NCBI GenBank assembly: GCA_936440205.1
Contig: OW387146.1
Coordinates: forward strand, 29,574,458-29,638,457
Origin: Lepidonotus clava
Taxonomy: Eukaryota; Annelida; Polychaeta; Phyllodocida; Polynoidae
DNA length: 64,000 nucleotides
Direction of reading: 5' to 3'
A program made the position numbers and the translations under genes. Below are positions 22,809-33,462 of the stretch, in pieces (position 1 is the first letter of the stretch; each line of letters starts with the position of its first letter). Under the pieces are notes generated by a model. That model searched no databases. It saw nothing but the letters and a program-made list of their open reading frames with translations, and was not told the origin of the DNA.

Positions 22809-23723
22809 TGTGACGTTCTCTGGTAAGTCGGGGTTGCCGATTCTTACGACAGAGGAACGTGGGGGTTGTTCGGGTCTCGGGGCGGACGGGGAATCCGGGC
22901 CAAGAACCGAGATGTGTTTCTAGAGTCGTGCCTCGCGCACGAGGGGGGGCTGAGCGAATCGATCGGGAATCGGCACTCGATGTCGACGGAGGACTGCGGG
23001 GGAGGGAAATTATGGTAGGGGTACGGGTCGGCCGGGGGGCGGTCCACCCCTGAGTTCCGGTCCGCGGGGGCGACGGGCCGACGGTCGCCTATTGTTTGGT
23101 AGCGTGGGGCCGAGCACGCCGCGCCCTCGTCCCCGCGGACTTCGCTCCCTCGTTCCGCTCCCCATGTCTTCGTACCATACTACGCCTCGGTTTCCGGTAC
23201 TACTTCGGGCCTTCGTGCCCTACTCCGTTCCCTCGTTCCTCGTTCTTCGGGCCTTCGGGCCCCTTACCCTATGTTTCGACTACCTATCTCGGACTTCGGC
23301 TGTTTTGTCCTAACTTCGGCTTAATTACTCTATTCGGCTCATCTTTAGTGGTTGTTTCAGGAAAGAGGACACGTCTGGACACCAGGAGAACTGTTAAAGA
23401 ACTCTGTTTATTCGGGCCTCACCGCCCCTTTATATACTAGAGAGGTCAGCCCTGATTGGCTGCCTTCGGTCACGTGACCTACAACTGACGTCACTTCCGG
23501 TTTATATATTCCGTTTCCGGTTTACATTTCACTTCCGGTTTACATATTTCCGGGTTTCGTTCCATTACGTTTTCGTTATTCGTTCTTTACATATTCGTTA
23601 TTCGTTCTTTACATATTCGTTCTTTACATCTATTTCGTTCTTCGTTCTTTACATATTTCCATTATTACCTTATTTCTATTATTTTAACCTCTATGTATTT
23701 TGGCTGAATAGCCGTTCATCACA
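22809..23723 (-). repeat. 3' LTR (left copy), 915 bp
   Basis: Matches the right LTR throughout by eye, with one fewer copy of a 22-bp minisatellite unit (attcgttattcgttctttacat type) near its right end. It ends at 23723, next to a C-rich stretch that reads as a GGGAGGG-type polypurine tract on the minus strand. Confidence 0.95.
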
Positions 23724-26700
23724 CCCTCCCGCACCTTCTTGAAAGGTGGGAAAACACGTTATACAAAATTTCAACACAGTTCATACAGCAACGACAACAG
23801 AACATACTCTAGAACCAGAAACATTTCAATCCTACGCTCCTTATCGGCAGAGGAGGAGGTGTCACCCTCTGTCCTCCCCGGTCTACTTCGGAGGGCCCCC
23901 GGGGCCTATCCGGCTAATTATTATTTCTCTTCTTTCTTCGTTTTTCTTTCTTCGTTTTTCTCTCTTCTTAATAAAAGTTCATATAATTCGTTTTTATATA
24001 TCTTAGTCTCTTTTTATCTTCGTCAGAGTTCTCTTATCCTTGATCTATTTAGGACCTCCTCTTTTTCTCGTCTTTAGGATGAGCGAGCCGGTCGTGGCTC
24101 TCCCACCCGGGACTGGGGATCGGTCGTGACCCCGTCGCCCCCGCTCCTCTCCTCCGGGCTCCATTTACTTAGCCCCTCGGCGCGTTTTTCCTCGCCTTTT
24201 TTACCCTCATTAGGACAGAGGGACCGGTCGTGGTCCTCCTGCCCGGGGCCATGGGTCGGTCGTGACCCGCAGTGCCCCCGTTCCCTTCGTTTTTCGTCGT
24301 CCAGACGTTCTCCCCTCGTTCGGGTGGAGAATCGGTCGCGACTCTCCCACCCAGAGGCCAGGGTCGGTCGTGACCCTTAGTCCTCTCGACCCTCGGTCCG
24401 TTCTACCGTCGTCCAGACGTTCTCCGTTGTTTTTGGGTAGAGAATCGGTCGTGGTTCTCCTACCCGGTCGGTCGTGACCCCTCGTTCTTCCGTAACTGTT
24501 ACTCTTCTCTGCGTTCTCTTAGGTGATGATGATGATTTTAAGGATGAGTTGAAGAAGAAAGACTGAAGCTTTTGTGGATAGAATGTTCTTTTTGGACTTC
24601 GCACCCTCGGTCGCCTCGGCATTCAGAGCCCTCCAGTGACTTTTTCACGTTTGGCAAGGACAACATGTTCGAGCCAAAGGCCAAGGTACCCAAAGAAGAA
24701 GATGGCGTTGTATGTGGAAAGGAACTTAACTTCATTCATTAAAGCTTAGAGTGGAAGCTTCAGCAGACGACGTCGCGGGTTTCGTGCTACTTGTCACGGT
24801 GAAGCTTTGAGATGGAGTTCGGGTGAAGGTGAGACTGAGAAGATTAGAATCATTAATTATCGATGAAGTGTCCGTTTTCCGTACAGGAACTGAAGTTTGA
24901 CTTTTACGACACATGTCCTCGTGGTTAACCCAGCATCAAGATGTTCCGTCCTCGACCACGTCGACACATTTGAAGATTTCAGGATTTCAGAAAGAGATGT
25001 CGGAGAGAGTCCACCATAGTAAAGTATTTCCGTCACCGTTCCGGGCCCAAGTGGCATGACAACAACCGGAACGGAGACCTGATTAAGAAGATAATTTTGA
25101 TGAAGTTTCTTTTTGATGACAGGAGCCGGTGCCTCTCATCCCTCCCCCCCCCCCCCGTAAGCAACGGCAGGAAGACAGTCCTCTTTGGGGCGAGAGGGAG
25201 GCTCCTTCGTTCTACTGATGAGATGATTTTCCTAAGAAGAGGATTCCTGTTTCGGGCACTCGGGCCCTCGTTCGTTTCCTAGGCTCTCGGGCCTCGCTCT
25301 TTTTACTAAGTTTTTCTCTTCGTCCTCCCGGAGGACCGTGCTTATAGACGATTTTCGTAAGACTGTAATACCAACAAATAGTTCGTTAATAGAAGTAAGT
25401 TTAAGATCCGGTCTGGTTTGATTTTGGAGTAAGGCCACAGTCGTCCACGGTGCCATGTCACATTGCATGGAGACACTATGCCTATGACGAACGCCGAGAC
25501 AACAGCTCCGAGCCGTTCCGGGCTGCTCAACGGTTCGAAGTTGGTAAGTTGAAGATATTAGTGAGAAGGAGAAGAAGAAGCCGTAGAAAGTGAAGATGGA
25601 CGACATCAACCGGGACCTGCACCCAACGTCAACCTCTGAGATCCGGAACGGGCCCATTCTCAATAAAATAGCATATATAGAGAAGAACTCATCCGATGTC
25701 GAACTCCAAGAAGGATCGCTCCTCGTCGCTCTTTGCAGACCTCTTGATTTGTCTATCGAGGCATCCGCAGCCGACGTTCCAAGCACCACCTCCCTGTATA
25801 TTGCAAAGATTACTTCCCTATATGTTTCAAAGATTATTTTGTTTCGTTCCTCGAGAAGAAGACATCAGGAAATACGACATGGAAGGAGTCTCTGTCGTTA
25901 CTGCAGGTAAGAGATTAATATAAGTTTTAGTAAGTCTATTAAATTTTTTCGTTTCTCGTTCATGTATTGCTTTTACTATATATTACGGTCGGTCACGAGC
26001 CAGGGCCCCTAAGTTATCGTCCCTGCTCGTGCCTTGGTCCTCCGGGAGACATCTACGACTCGCCGCAACCCTTTCACGACTCGCTGCATCAACTCTGGCA
26101 CGATAAAACCAGCATTCAGGTCGAAAAATTCCATTTTTGCCGCTCTTCGTATGCGGTAAGAGGCTGAAGACAAGGAAACTCAGAAGATGATGGTACATGA
26201 ATCCGGGTTCATCCACATTCTGATCGATCCATCCAAAATCAAGAAGACAAAGTTGCAGGAAGTAGAAGTGCCGCTAGAGGACAGAGGTCGTCTCTTCCTC
26301 GCCTCCAGATCGCTCAAGGCAGCGCGGGAGAAGGGTTTTCAGTCTTGGCCCGCGCCAGCCTTTCCTCCAGCGGCGAGTCGCCGGCCCACCGGTACCTTAT
26401 TTACCCCGGCACGACCGTCGACTCAAAGACTACAATGACAACACTATCCGTCCATTCTGATTTCCTTTCCTCGATTCCGCCTCCCAACTTTCACTCTCGC
26501 TCCCGGGCCGCCCGGCCCGTTATCCTTTTCCGCGACCGGACGATCCCGTTCCACCTGCTCGGTCCCAACCAACGCAGCGGGCTCCAGGGAAGAAGAGGAA
26601 CAGCTACAAACTTGTTTTTCCTCCTAGCGCCTCCTTCCGTCCCGTATTCGCCCCGCAGGCTTGGTAAGTTCATTCCAGTCATGGACCCTCCAGCTCGCTG

Positions 26701-27065
26701 ATTACACTCAACACCTCCCAACACATGTGGTTTCGTTCACTTCCGCAAGAAGGTTCCCATAAAGAAACTAATAAGAATAAATTAAGATAAGAATGTTCGA
26801 GCCCGCCAGTCCGTTCCCGATGAGTTTAAGTAAAGTTTTCGGGCCCGTCCAGCGGTCTCCAGGAGAGTCTTTTATCCAGGCTTCGGCCTCCTGTGCGGCT
26901 CAGGTACCTCCGCCTCGGCCCGGTTCTCTCCCTGGGGGTTTGACACTATGGGTGAGGAGCCAACGCCCCGTAATCCCTCCCCACCCGACTCGCGACGCGC
27001 CATCTTCCGCCTCTGGTTCCGTCGCGCTGTTTTTCTTCCGTGCAAGACCTCGAGCAGCATCTACT
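23724..27065 (-). other. long untranslated 3' region of the LTR element
   Basis: 3.3 kb between the extra ORF and the 3' LTR without a coding ORF on the sense strand. Holds the CGGTCG tandem repeats and purine/pyrimidine-biased stretches. The small plus-strand ORFs show no domains. Confidence 0.6.
24075..24485. repeat. imperfect tandem repeats, unit about 100 bp, in the LTR element 3' region
   Basis: About four diverged units, each containing GGTCGGTCGTGACCC-type and CGGTCGTGGTTCTCC-type boxes; two of them share CGTCGTCCAGACGTTCTCC. The near-palindrome GGTCGGTCGTGACC could fold. Confidence 0.7.
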
Positions 27066-29612
27066 TCACCCTTCTTCTTGGCGCCGGATCGGCAGCAACA
27101 GTCTCTCCTCCCTAGCGGGGAGCTCGAGAAGCTGATCCACCATTCCGCTCTGTTTTTCCGCCTCTCTTGTCGCCTTCAACAAGTCATCCAGTTGATCCTC
27201 GTTTTTGTGCATCACTAGGGTCTGAGCCAATTGGACGGTCCGGTTGTGTTCGTTAACTAGCTGGTCGACCCCCGGGAACTCCCTGGTCAACGGCCCCAGT
27301 GCCGCCGTCGGGAACTGCGCCATCGCTTCTTCAAATGTCTCTGGCTTGCGGCCCGTTTCTAGTGCCATCAGGAACGCCATAGACGCCGAAGCCATTGCTC
27401 TTGTCTTGGCCGTCATTCCTCGCACCTCCCTCGGGGGCCACGTCAGTTGCACCCGAATGGCCTTTTCCGCGTCCCAGTCTCGTACCGCTCGCGCCGTCAC
27501 CGGAAAGTGTCCCTGTAAGACCTGGTGAACGGCCTGTGTCCGTAATAACTTGAGTCTCGGTGTTTCCCTAGATGGTCCTGCCGTCGGCATCTCCGTTCCT
27601 ATAGACCCGAACACTGAATCCGCTCCCGACTCGTCCAATTCTTGTTTCTCCGACTCGTATCCTCTGGTCTCGGTCTGCCCCAACTCCATGTCCTCTGAGT
27701 CTTCCACTTCCGCGTCCATGGACTGGGCAGCCGGTATTTGTAATCTGTGTATCACAACCCGCGGTTGTAGCGCCCGCCCGTGTTTATCCTCGTCCTTGAG
27801 TGGGGTATCCGGTCCTGGCGGCGATCCCATACGTTCGGGCGACGGTGGTCCCGGGGTCTCGTCCGACCCTTGCGACCCGAAAAACGAGCTCCCCAAACTG
27901 GCTCGAGTCAGGTTGTCAACCGCCGCCCGTGTCTCTGGCGTGTCTGGTGCTACCGTAATGTCTCTCATTCGTTTCAATCCTGGGGGCGGCACTATCGGCT
28001 GCTTACATACCATCTTCTCCAGGGGTGAATCTGCTTTCGTCGGGGTAGGGGTAGAGAACAGCGGCTGTGTCGAGGCCGTCGACGCCGTGTCCTCCAGCCT
28101 GGCCGCATGCCGAACATACTTTACTTTCTCCACTCGCCCCGACGGTTTGAGTCCCTGCCTTTCTGCCATCTCGCGTAGAAACCTCCCTAGGTACAATGCT
28201 TCTCTTTCCACCAGCCGGCCTCCCTGTGCTTCCCGAATGCTGTCCTCCAGCTCCCGGTCGGATCTCGCCTCGTGGTAACCCCTGAACGATCCCTCCCGGT
28301 TCATTGTTCCTTTTAAATACCCGGGGTACCTCGGGTGTCGTGATTCGTATATCACCGATTTCTTATGAACTGTCATCATAGTAAATTGTGCGTCGCTACA
28401 AGGTGGTTCTAGTCCCGTGGTCCGTCTGACTCCTGTCGAGGTCTCAGGCTGTGATGGTCCCAGCTCTCCCGTGCTGCTAGACTCAGCGATAATCAAAGAC
28501 CGATCGCTTCGGGCCGACATACTCCTGCCTGACTCCGACTGGTCCGAACTCGTTCCCTCCTCCAATTCTCTCGGGACTTTCTTGACCTTTTTCCACTTCT
28601 TCTTTCGCGACGGCTCCTCCGTCGGGCATCCCTGCGTCGGGGGCCTCTTGAAAGCGAGCGGCTCCTCTTCTTCTTTGACTTTCGGTCGTTGGTCGTCGGA
28701 CGAGCTCACCAATTCCACCACCTCAGCCCCCGGTGGTATTCCTGAGCAACCCGGCTTCGGGGTGGGTGTGGATGTCCGTCCTTTTCCTCTGCCTGGGAGT
28801 CCTCGTCCTCTCGGTTCCCGTGGTTCTCCCTGGGCATTTAACTTCTTAATTCGGCTCTGTACTAACCCTGATATTTGGTCTGGTGTCAGGAGTGGCTTCG
28901 GGTTGACCACGGCCCGGCTCGCGCTTCGCGGCGACTCGGTGTCTTCCTTCCGTACTCCTTTCGCGGCCCTCCGAGGGGAACGACGCGTGGGTGTCGATCG
29001 TTCCGCCACCTCGGCCAGGGGTCCCTTCCCTGCTGCTTTGGCTGCTTGGGCTCCCTCGCCGGCCTCGTCGGCCTCTGATCCTTCTTCGGTTGCTACCTGC
29101 TCCAGCTGCTCGGCGTCGCTGTCCTCGGATCCTCTTGACGCCCTCGGGTAGTAAGGGATGCGGATCTGCCGTCGCGGCCTCTCCGGTGCCTCCTTATCCA
29201 CCGCCCTCTCAGGGGGTTGAAACCCCTCCGGATGGCGCACCGCGTAGTCCCGTTCCATGTTGGCTACCCGGGCCGCCGTTTCATCCCCAGTAGCGAAACT
29301 GGTGTACGGCGGTCGTCCTTTCGGGTCCAAGGCGAACGCCGCAGCATACTCCAGCCTCAGAAGGGGGTCTTGCTTCGGCATCCCCCTCTGCAGGTTCCCT
29401 TCGTGTGAGTCCGTCATGTGTTTCCTCCAGTCCTGGTGTGTCGAATAGGCTCGACTCGAACACACCGGGCACATGTAGTACTGCTTCCGTAATCCATCGT
29501 GCTGGCCTTTAATATGCTTGGCCAAGTGCTTAAACTCCTTTCCGTGACAATGTCCTTCCCAGCACTGTCCGCTCATCGTGTCTGTTTTCCGGGCTTTCGG
29601 GGCTCGTTCCAA
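27066..29612 (-). CDS. extra 848-aa zinc-finger ORF downstream of pol
   Basis: Occupies the position where env lies in some gypsy elements, but has no signal peptide or membrane segment. The N-terminus has two C2H2-like fingers: CWEGHCHGKEFKHLAKHIKGQH (a variant) and CPVCSSRAYSTHQDWRKHMTDSH. The middle (about 130-420) is acidic, Ser/Pro-rich and low complexity, with a basic patch KKKWKKVKKV and VVELVSSSDD, which fits a SUMO-interacting motif. Later segments (SVIYESRHPRYPGYLKGTM and the helical C-terminus about 690-848) look folded. I recognise no family. A DNA- or chromatin-binding accessory protein is the best guess. An internal TATA motif lies upstream. Confidence 0.8.
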   Translation of the reverse strand: MERAPKARKTDTMSGQCWEGHCHGKEFKHLAKHIKGQHDGLRKQYYMCPVCSSRAYSTHQDWRKHMTDSHEGNLQRGMPKQDPLLRLEYAAAFALDPKGRPPYTSFATGDETAARVANMERDYAVRHPEGFQPPERAVDKEAPERPRRQIRIPYYPRASRGSEDSDAEQLEQVATEEGSEADEAGEGAQAAKAAGKGPLAEVAERSTPTRRSPRRAAKGVRKEDTESPRSASRAVVNPKPLLTPDQISGLVQSRIKKLNAQGEPREPRGRGLPGRGKGRTSTPTPKPGCSGIPPGAEVVELVSSSDDQRPKVKEEEEPLAFKRPPTQGCPTEEPSRKKKWKKVKKVPRELEEGTSSDQSESGRSMSARSDRSLIIAESSSTGELGPSQPETSTGVRRTTGLEPPCSDAQFTMMTVHKKSVIYESRHPRYPGYLKGTMNREGSFRGYHEARSDRELEDSIREAQGGRLVEREALYLGRFLREMAERQGLKPSGRVEKVKYVRHAARLEDTASTASTQPLFSTPTPTKADSPLEKMVCKQPIVPPPGLKRMRDITVAPDTPETRAAVDNLTRASLGSSFFGSQGSDETPGPPSPERMGSPPGPDTPLKDEDKHGRALQPRVVIHRLQIPAAQSMDAEVEDSEDMELGQTETRGYESEKQELDESGADSVFGSIGTEMPTAGPSRETPRLKLLRTQAVHQVLQGHFPVTARAVRDWDAEKAIRVQLTWPPREVRGMTAKTRAMASASMAFLMALETGRKPETFEEAMAQFPTAALGPLTREFPGVDQLVNEHNRTVQLAQTLVMHKNEDQLDDLLKATREAEKQSGMVDQLLELPAREERLLLPIRRQEEG

Positions 29613-29785
29613 TCCTGAAGCTCGTCCCGTCAGCCGTTTCCGTTTTTGTCTCGTGGTGATGCTGCTCGTCTCGCTTCTCTGCTTTTCTTCTTGTTTTCTT
29701 CTCCTTAGCTCAGTCTGCTCGTCTGCGATTCGATGAATCCTGGTCGGCTGACCAGAATGACCTGCTCCGGCGAGCGCTCTGCCTT

Positions 29786-29822
29786 TTATAGCCGCCGCAG
29801 GCGGAAGTGGGCGTGGCCTGCA
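29786..29822 (-). promoter_or_regulatory. internal TATA promoter candidate ahead of the extra ORF
   Basis: On the minus strand GCTATAAAAGG (about 29785-29796) is preceded by a CCACGCCC GC-type box and an ACTTCCG ETS-type site (about 29803-29818). A start about 30 bp downstream would give a roughly 150-nt leader to the ATG at 29612. It lies in the 1.1-kb gap after pol, so the extra ORF may have its own transcript. Confidence 0.5.
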
Positions 29823-30733
29823 CTAGCGACCCCTAGCGTCAGACTCACCATCCACTTCTACGGTGGCGCCCCCTACTATTTTCCGGTCCCCGGGGCCCGC
29901 CGCTGGTCACCGCCTCGCCTGTTTTCTTTACCTCGCGGCCCTTCGCCCGTCCACGCGTTTTTCCTAGGCCTTTTATTGCCCCACCGGACGCCCTCGGTCC
30001 TTTCATCCCTCGTCGCCTTTTCTTGCCTTTTTCATCTTGGCCCTCACAGTGCTTCCGCACACTTCCCGGAGAACACAGGGGCTCGGCGTTATCATCTCTT
30101 CGCCGCCGCCCCGTTCTCTTTATCCTCTTTTACTCCTTTTACGACCTACTTTAAAGCCCGTCCTCGTTTCAGGCCTCGCCTTTTACAGCCGTCCGTTCGT
30201 TCCTCCGGCGTTCCCGAGAGTGCCGCATCTACTCTCCTCCGGTCTCCTGGACGTTGTAAAGCGGTATTACCAAGTCGGCATTACTTCAGAAGTCTTCACC
30301 AGCTTGCCACCGGGTCTGTCTTCTGTTGTAATCCAACCATCTTTTCCACGCTGTGGTTCCTCCGAACTGACCGGAAAGCGGCTCCGTGGGACTACTTTAG
30401 ACATTCGGGCCGTCGTGGCTCCCGAACGCCGTTTTTCGTTCCAACCCCGCATTTCCCACCTATATTACATCCGCAAGAGAACCAATCTTCAGCTAGGTAG
30501 CGAATCTCTACAGCCTAACGACCTGCACTCCTACTGTAGTGGTCAACGCACCGCCCCGACTCAATGGCCCCAGGTTGATCAGTCCTTTTTGGCCAAAGCC
30601 TTTTTGTGTAGCGCCGATTTGGCCGTTCCCTTGGTCCTCTTCCACCTGCGGAATCGAGACACGAAAACGACTTCATCACAAAAAGGGGTTGCCCCGTTTC
30701 CTTACGTGCCCTAGCGCGCCCCACCCCAAGCAT
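29823..30733. other. gap between pol and the extra ORF
   Basis: Non-coding on the element's sense strand. Overlapping plus-strand frames stay open for 225-255 codons here, but the strand is pyrimidine-rich and poor in stop triplets, which explains them; no domain is seen. Confidence 0.55.
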
Positions 30734-33418
30734 TTACTGTGCAGCCTCGTATCCTTGCTGGTCAGCTACCATCCAAGCTGGCGCAGCGTGTCCTCGGTAG
30801 GGTTCCAGGCGGTCCACATGGACCACCCCCCCCGGTTTCCCTCGTTTCTTCCGTACTACCACCCGTCCTCGGTCAAGCACCTTGACGATCAGTGCAGGGC
30901 CTATCCATGGAAATCGCAACTTCGTTCCTTTGTCCCTATCCACTACCGTATCGTGCACCCAGACCAGTTCTCCGGCGTGGTATTCCCGCCGAGTCACCTT
31001 CCCATCGTACTCGTGTTTCTGATGGATGGCGGCTCGTTTCAGCCCCGTCCGGGCCTCCCGATAGGCCGCGACTAGCCCTTCCTCCAGGCTTTCCACATAG
31101 TCGCTTACCCGTCGGGGTTCCTCCTCTGGTCCTAGAGGTCTCCCATAAATCGCCTGTCGCGGCATCATGGTCTGTCGGCCCAGCATCATCATATTCGGTG
31201 TCACTCCCGTGCTGGCTTGCGGCGTTGCTCTATAACTCATCATCACGAGCGGGACCATCTCGTCCCATTCCCGACCCGTCGCTCGGCAGCTGGCTTTCAA
31301 ACAACACCCCAGAGTACGGAAACTTCGTTCTATGTACCCGTCACTCCTGGGGTGGTACGGCGTCGTTCTTGTTTTGTGTATCCCGAATAGTGCACAGACC
31401 TGAGCCACCACCTCGGATTCGAAATTCGTGCCTTGATCCGAGTGTAGTTCCCGAAACGCGCCGTACCGTGCTACTACTTCTTCAACCAGTTTGTTCGCCA
31501 CTGTCGTTGCCTTTTGATCCGGGATCGGGAAACACTCCAACCATTTGGTGAAATAGCATCCCACCATCAGGCAATACTTATTTCCTCGTTTGGTGACTGG
31601 GTACGGGCCCGAAACATCCATGGCCAGCCGTTCCATCGGCTCCCCCACTATGTACTGATGTAGCGGCTCCCGTCTTCCTCTTCCCTTTTTCAGCAACGCG
31701 CAATCACATTCTCGACATTCCTTCCGCACGTCTTCCCGGAGTCCCGGCCAGTAAAACCCTTGTTCCAACAGGGCCGTCGTCCTGGCGACTCCTAAATGCG
31801 CTCCTGCCGCGCCTCCATGGTATTCCCTTACCAACTTGGCCCGTTCCCCTCGGGGAACGACCAACTGGTTCCTCCAACCATGTCCTTCTAGTTCCCAGTA
31901 CTTCCGATGCAGCACGCCATCCCTGAGGCTTAATCGTTCCCATTGCCTCCATAGGATCTTTGTTTCCCGGGATTCCGGAGATATGGCCTCCCAACCTGGC
32001 CGGTCCGCATCTTTTTCCATCCGTGCGACAATCGGCCCTATATCTCGATCCCTCCTCTGCGCTGCTCTCATCTCCTGCGGGGACCATCCGGGCTCGTACC
32101 CCCGGGCCCGCGTCACTACTCTCACTTTTTCGGTATTCTCGTGCTCCTCTCCACATTGTTTGCACGGATACCGGGACAACGCGTCAGCGTTCCCATGCTT
32201 CCTGCCCGGTCGGTGTTGGAACGACACATCATGCGAGTCGATAATCTCAATCCACCGAGCAGCCTGCCCCATCGGTTCCTTACTTCTCTGCAGCCAACTG
32301 ACCGCGCTGTTATCCGTCCGGACTATCACGCGTTGACCATAGATGTAGCACCGAAAATGCTTCAAAGCTCGCACCACCGCCAACAGTTCTTTCCGCGTGG
32401 TGCAATACTTTCGTTCGTTTGACTCCAGGGTTTTGCTCGTGTAAGCTATCACCCGTTCCTCCCCTTTCTGCTCTTGTGATAGCACGGCTCCCGTTCCCAC
32501 GTCACTGGCGTCTGTGTCAAGCCACCATTGTCCTTCTTCCTCCGGGAATCCCAACACCGGGGCCTCCGTTAGCGCCTTCTTCATCGCATCAAATGCCTCT
32601 TGTCGTCTCGCGCTCCACACGAATGGTTCCTCCTTCGTTGCCAATTCATACAAGGGGGCAGCCAACTCCGTGAAGCCGTTTATATGCCTTCTGTAGTACG
32701 AACATAATCCCACGAAGGCTCGTACCTCGTGGAGATCCCGCGGGACCGGCCACTCGGTTTCTTGCCGACACTTTTCGGGGTCGGGTTCGATCCCGTTGAA
32801 TGAGACAACGTGCCCCAAGAACGGAATCTTCTTCTGGAACAGCTTACATTTTCGCGCCTTTAACTTCAGTCCTGCAGCGTTCAGTCGGTCCAGAACCCGT
32901 ACCAATCTTTCCAGAGTCACTTTGAACGTTGGTCCAAAGACCAGTATGTCATCTAAGTATACCAGACACTCCTCCCACACGATTCCTCTGAGGATTCTTT
33001 CCATCAGTCTCTCGAAGGTGGCTGGGGCGTTCACTAGCCCGAATGGCATCACTTTAAACTCATACAATCCTCCTTGAGTCACGAAGGCCGTCTTTTCTTG
33101 GTCCTCCGGTGCCATCTCCACCTGCCAATATCCGCTTGCGAGATCCAGACTGCAGAAGAATAGGCTTCCTCCCAAAGTGTTGAGGCTGTCCTCTATCCGC
33201 GGGAGCGGATAGGCGTCCACTTTCGTAGCCTGGTTCAGTTTTCGGTAGTCAATACAGAACCTCGTTCCTCCGTCCTTCTTTTTGACTAGAACGGTCGGGC
33301 TACTCCACGCACTCCCGCTCTCTTGGATAATCCCTAAATTTAACATATCCTCCACCAGTGCTCGTTCTTCCTCTCTCCTGGTGGCCGGATACCGTCTGAC
33401 CCTCTGCTTGATCGGCAT
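30734..33418 (-). CDS. Pol of the LTR element: RT, RNase H, integrase
   Basis: 894-aa ORF. RT: LNLGIIQESGSAWSSPTVLV, GTRFCIDYRKLN, PFGLVNAPATFE and the catalytic YLDDILVF (about residue 155). RNase H follows: WWLDTDASDVGTGAVLSQ, ERKYCTTRKELLAVV, then the link HRPGRKHGNADALSR. Integrase: HHCC zinc-binding region (H..GAHLGVART..YWPG..C..C, about 535-590), catalytic core with AMDVSGPYPV, HSDQGTNFES and YHPRSDGYIERSF (D, D, E), and a C-terminal GPY/F-like module ending HVDRLEPY. It copies element RNA and inserts the cDNA. Length and motif order fit Ty3/gypsy. Confidence 0.95.
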   Translation of the reverse strand: MPIKQRVRRYPATRREEERALVEDMLNLGIIQESGSAWSSPTVLVKKKDGGTRFCIDYRKLNQATKVDAYPLPRIEDSLNTLGGSLFFCSLDLASGYWQVEMAPEDQEKTAFVTQGGLYEFKVMPFGLVNAPATFERLMERILRGIVWEECLVYLDDILVFGPTFKVTLERLVRVLDRLNAAGLKLKARKCKLFQKKIPFLGHVVSFNGIEPDPEKCRQETEWPVPRDLHEVRAFVGLCSYYRRHINGFTELAAPLYELATKEEPFVWSARRQEAFDAMKKALTEAPVLGFPEEEGQWWLDTDASDVGTGAVLSQEQKGEERVIAYTSKTLESNERKYCTTRKELLAVVRALKHFRCYIYGQRVIVRTDNSAVSWLQRSKEPMGQAARWIEIIDSHDVSFQHRPGRKHGNADALSRYPCKQCGEEHENTEKVRVVTRARGYEPGWSPQEMRAAQRRDRDIGPIVARMEKDADRPGWEAISPESRETKILWRQWERLSLRDGVLHRKYWELEGHGWRNQLVVPRGERAKLVREYHGGAAGAHLGVARTTALLEQGFYWPGLREDVRKECRECDCALLKKGRGRREPLHQYIVGEPMERLAMDVSGPYPVTKRGNKYCLMVGCYFTKWLECFPIPDQKATTVANKLVEEVVARYGAFRELHSDQGTNFESEVVAQVCALFGIHKTRTTPYHPRSDGYIERSFRTLGCCLKASCRATGREWDEMVPLVMMSYRATPQASTGVTPNMMMLGRQTMMPRQAIYGRPLGPEEEPRRVSDYVESLEEGLVAAYREARTGLKRAAIHQKHEYDGKVTRREYHAGELVWVHDTVVDRDKGTKLRFPWIGPALIVKVLDRGRVVVRKKRGKPGGVVHVDRLEPYRGHAAPAWMVADQQGYEAAQ

Positions 33419-33462
33419 CTGATCCCCCGTTTTAATTCGATGTTGTACTAAATCTGTCCGTC

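Noticed and set aside
27550-29151. Plus-strand ORFs of 240-plus codons
   Set aside because: Shadows of the 848-aa minus-strand ORF; biased composition keeps the opposite frame open.
27066-29612. Extra ORF as an envelope gene
   Set aside because: No signal peptide, membrane anchor or cleavage-site pattern; zinc fingers and acidic disordered regions instead.
29733-30714. Two overlapping plus-strand ORFs of 255 and 225 codons inside the LTR element
   Set aside because: Antisense to the element, no domain, and more than one frame is open because the strand is pyrimidine-rich.
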